A DNA stretch of 64,000 nucleotides, taken from assembly GCF_033880585.1 (NCBI RefSeq), contig NZ_CP137624.1:786001-850000 (forward strand), read 5' to 3'. Positions 61,137 through 64,000 of the stretch are shown piece by piece. The notes below the pieces were generated by a model. That model did no database searches. It was not told the origin of the DNA and saw only the letters and a list, made by a program, of their open reading frames with translations. How positions within the stretch are numbered: the first letter of the stretch is position 1; every line of letters begins with the position of its first letter. Origin of the DNA: Lysinibacillus louembei (GTDB lineage: Bacteria; Bacillota; Bacilli; Bacillales_A; Planococcaceae). The position numbers and the translations under genes were made by a program.

Positions 61137-64000
<2,864 letters not shown>

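Overview
The window is a chromosomal segment of a low-GC Gram-positive bacterium. Strong AGGAGG-type ribosome sites, frequent TTG/GTG starts, a lysine riboswitch, a yrk-type persulfide operon, a seven-gene Mrp antiporter operon and Bce/Ytr-type ABC modules point to Bacillales. The style best fits the Lysinibacillus/Solibacillus group, but that is an inference from gene content; the 23S rRNA at the right end would settle it. Apart from one IS element, one AT-rich islet and the rRNA end, the region reads as ordinary core genome.

Layout. 1-5.2 kb: a truncated GabD-type aldehyde dehydrogenase diverges from a LacI regulator, a phosphofructokinase and a split transketolase. LacI-like palindromes with a shared AGCGCT core precede the regulator, the kinase and the transketolase. 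5.3-10.8 kb: a cytosolic gamma-glutamyltransferase-like protein, a permuted papain-like protein, an unrecognised 470-residue protein and an acetamidase/formamidase with a zinc-ribbon insert. 11-17.9 kb: a two-component system converges on a BceAB-type ABC transporter plus YxeA-like protein, with an IS1182-family element between them. 18-19.8 kb: an AT-rich islet with a secreted protein behind tandem palindromes and a small membrane protein. 19.8-25 kb: CoA-disulfide-reductase-like flavoprotein, DUF418 membrane protein, DUF6509-like protein, AlaX-type editing hydrolase, a membrane protein and a TlpA/ResA-like thioredoxin.

25-34.6 kb holds two linked stress modules. CsoR-CopZ-CopA with a PCYCGCG lipoprotein handles copper. 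A CstR-controlled yrk-like operon (DsrE-like, two rhodaneses, TusA-rhodanese, rhodanese-persulfide dioxygenase, TusA, TauE) handles reactive sulfur. Promoters in both modules carry nearly the same ATACCCC-N-GGTAT-like element. A membrane dipeptidase lies between them.

34.6-40 kb: membrane proteins, a YkuE-like metallophosphoesterase, a YtrA-like GntR/ABC operon and a NERD protein followed by a 21-bp repeat that encodes SDQI heptads. 40-46.8 kb: mnhABCDEFG and a divergent KdpD-like Usp protein. 46.9-58.5 kb: MFS exporter, YetF-like protein, CBS protein, PfkB kinase with a small phosphatase, GNAT and EamA genes, a SWIM/SNF2 helicase, a YkvA-like protein and a 13-repeat Sel1 protein. 58.5-64 kb: a lysine permease behind its own lysine riboswitch, a broken 5S copy, then intact 5S and nearly complete 23S rRNA on the minus strand.

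No CRISPR array, prophage or tRNA gene was seen. The best leads are the PFK-transketolase operon (possible sedoheptulose-bisphosphate route), the shared CsoR/CstR operators, the secreted-protein islet, the coding 21-bp repeats and the 5S remnant. Start codons were reassigned wherever a ribosome site clearly favoured one.
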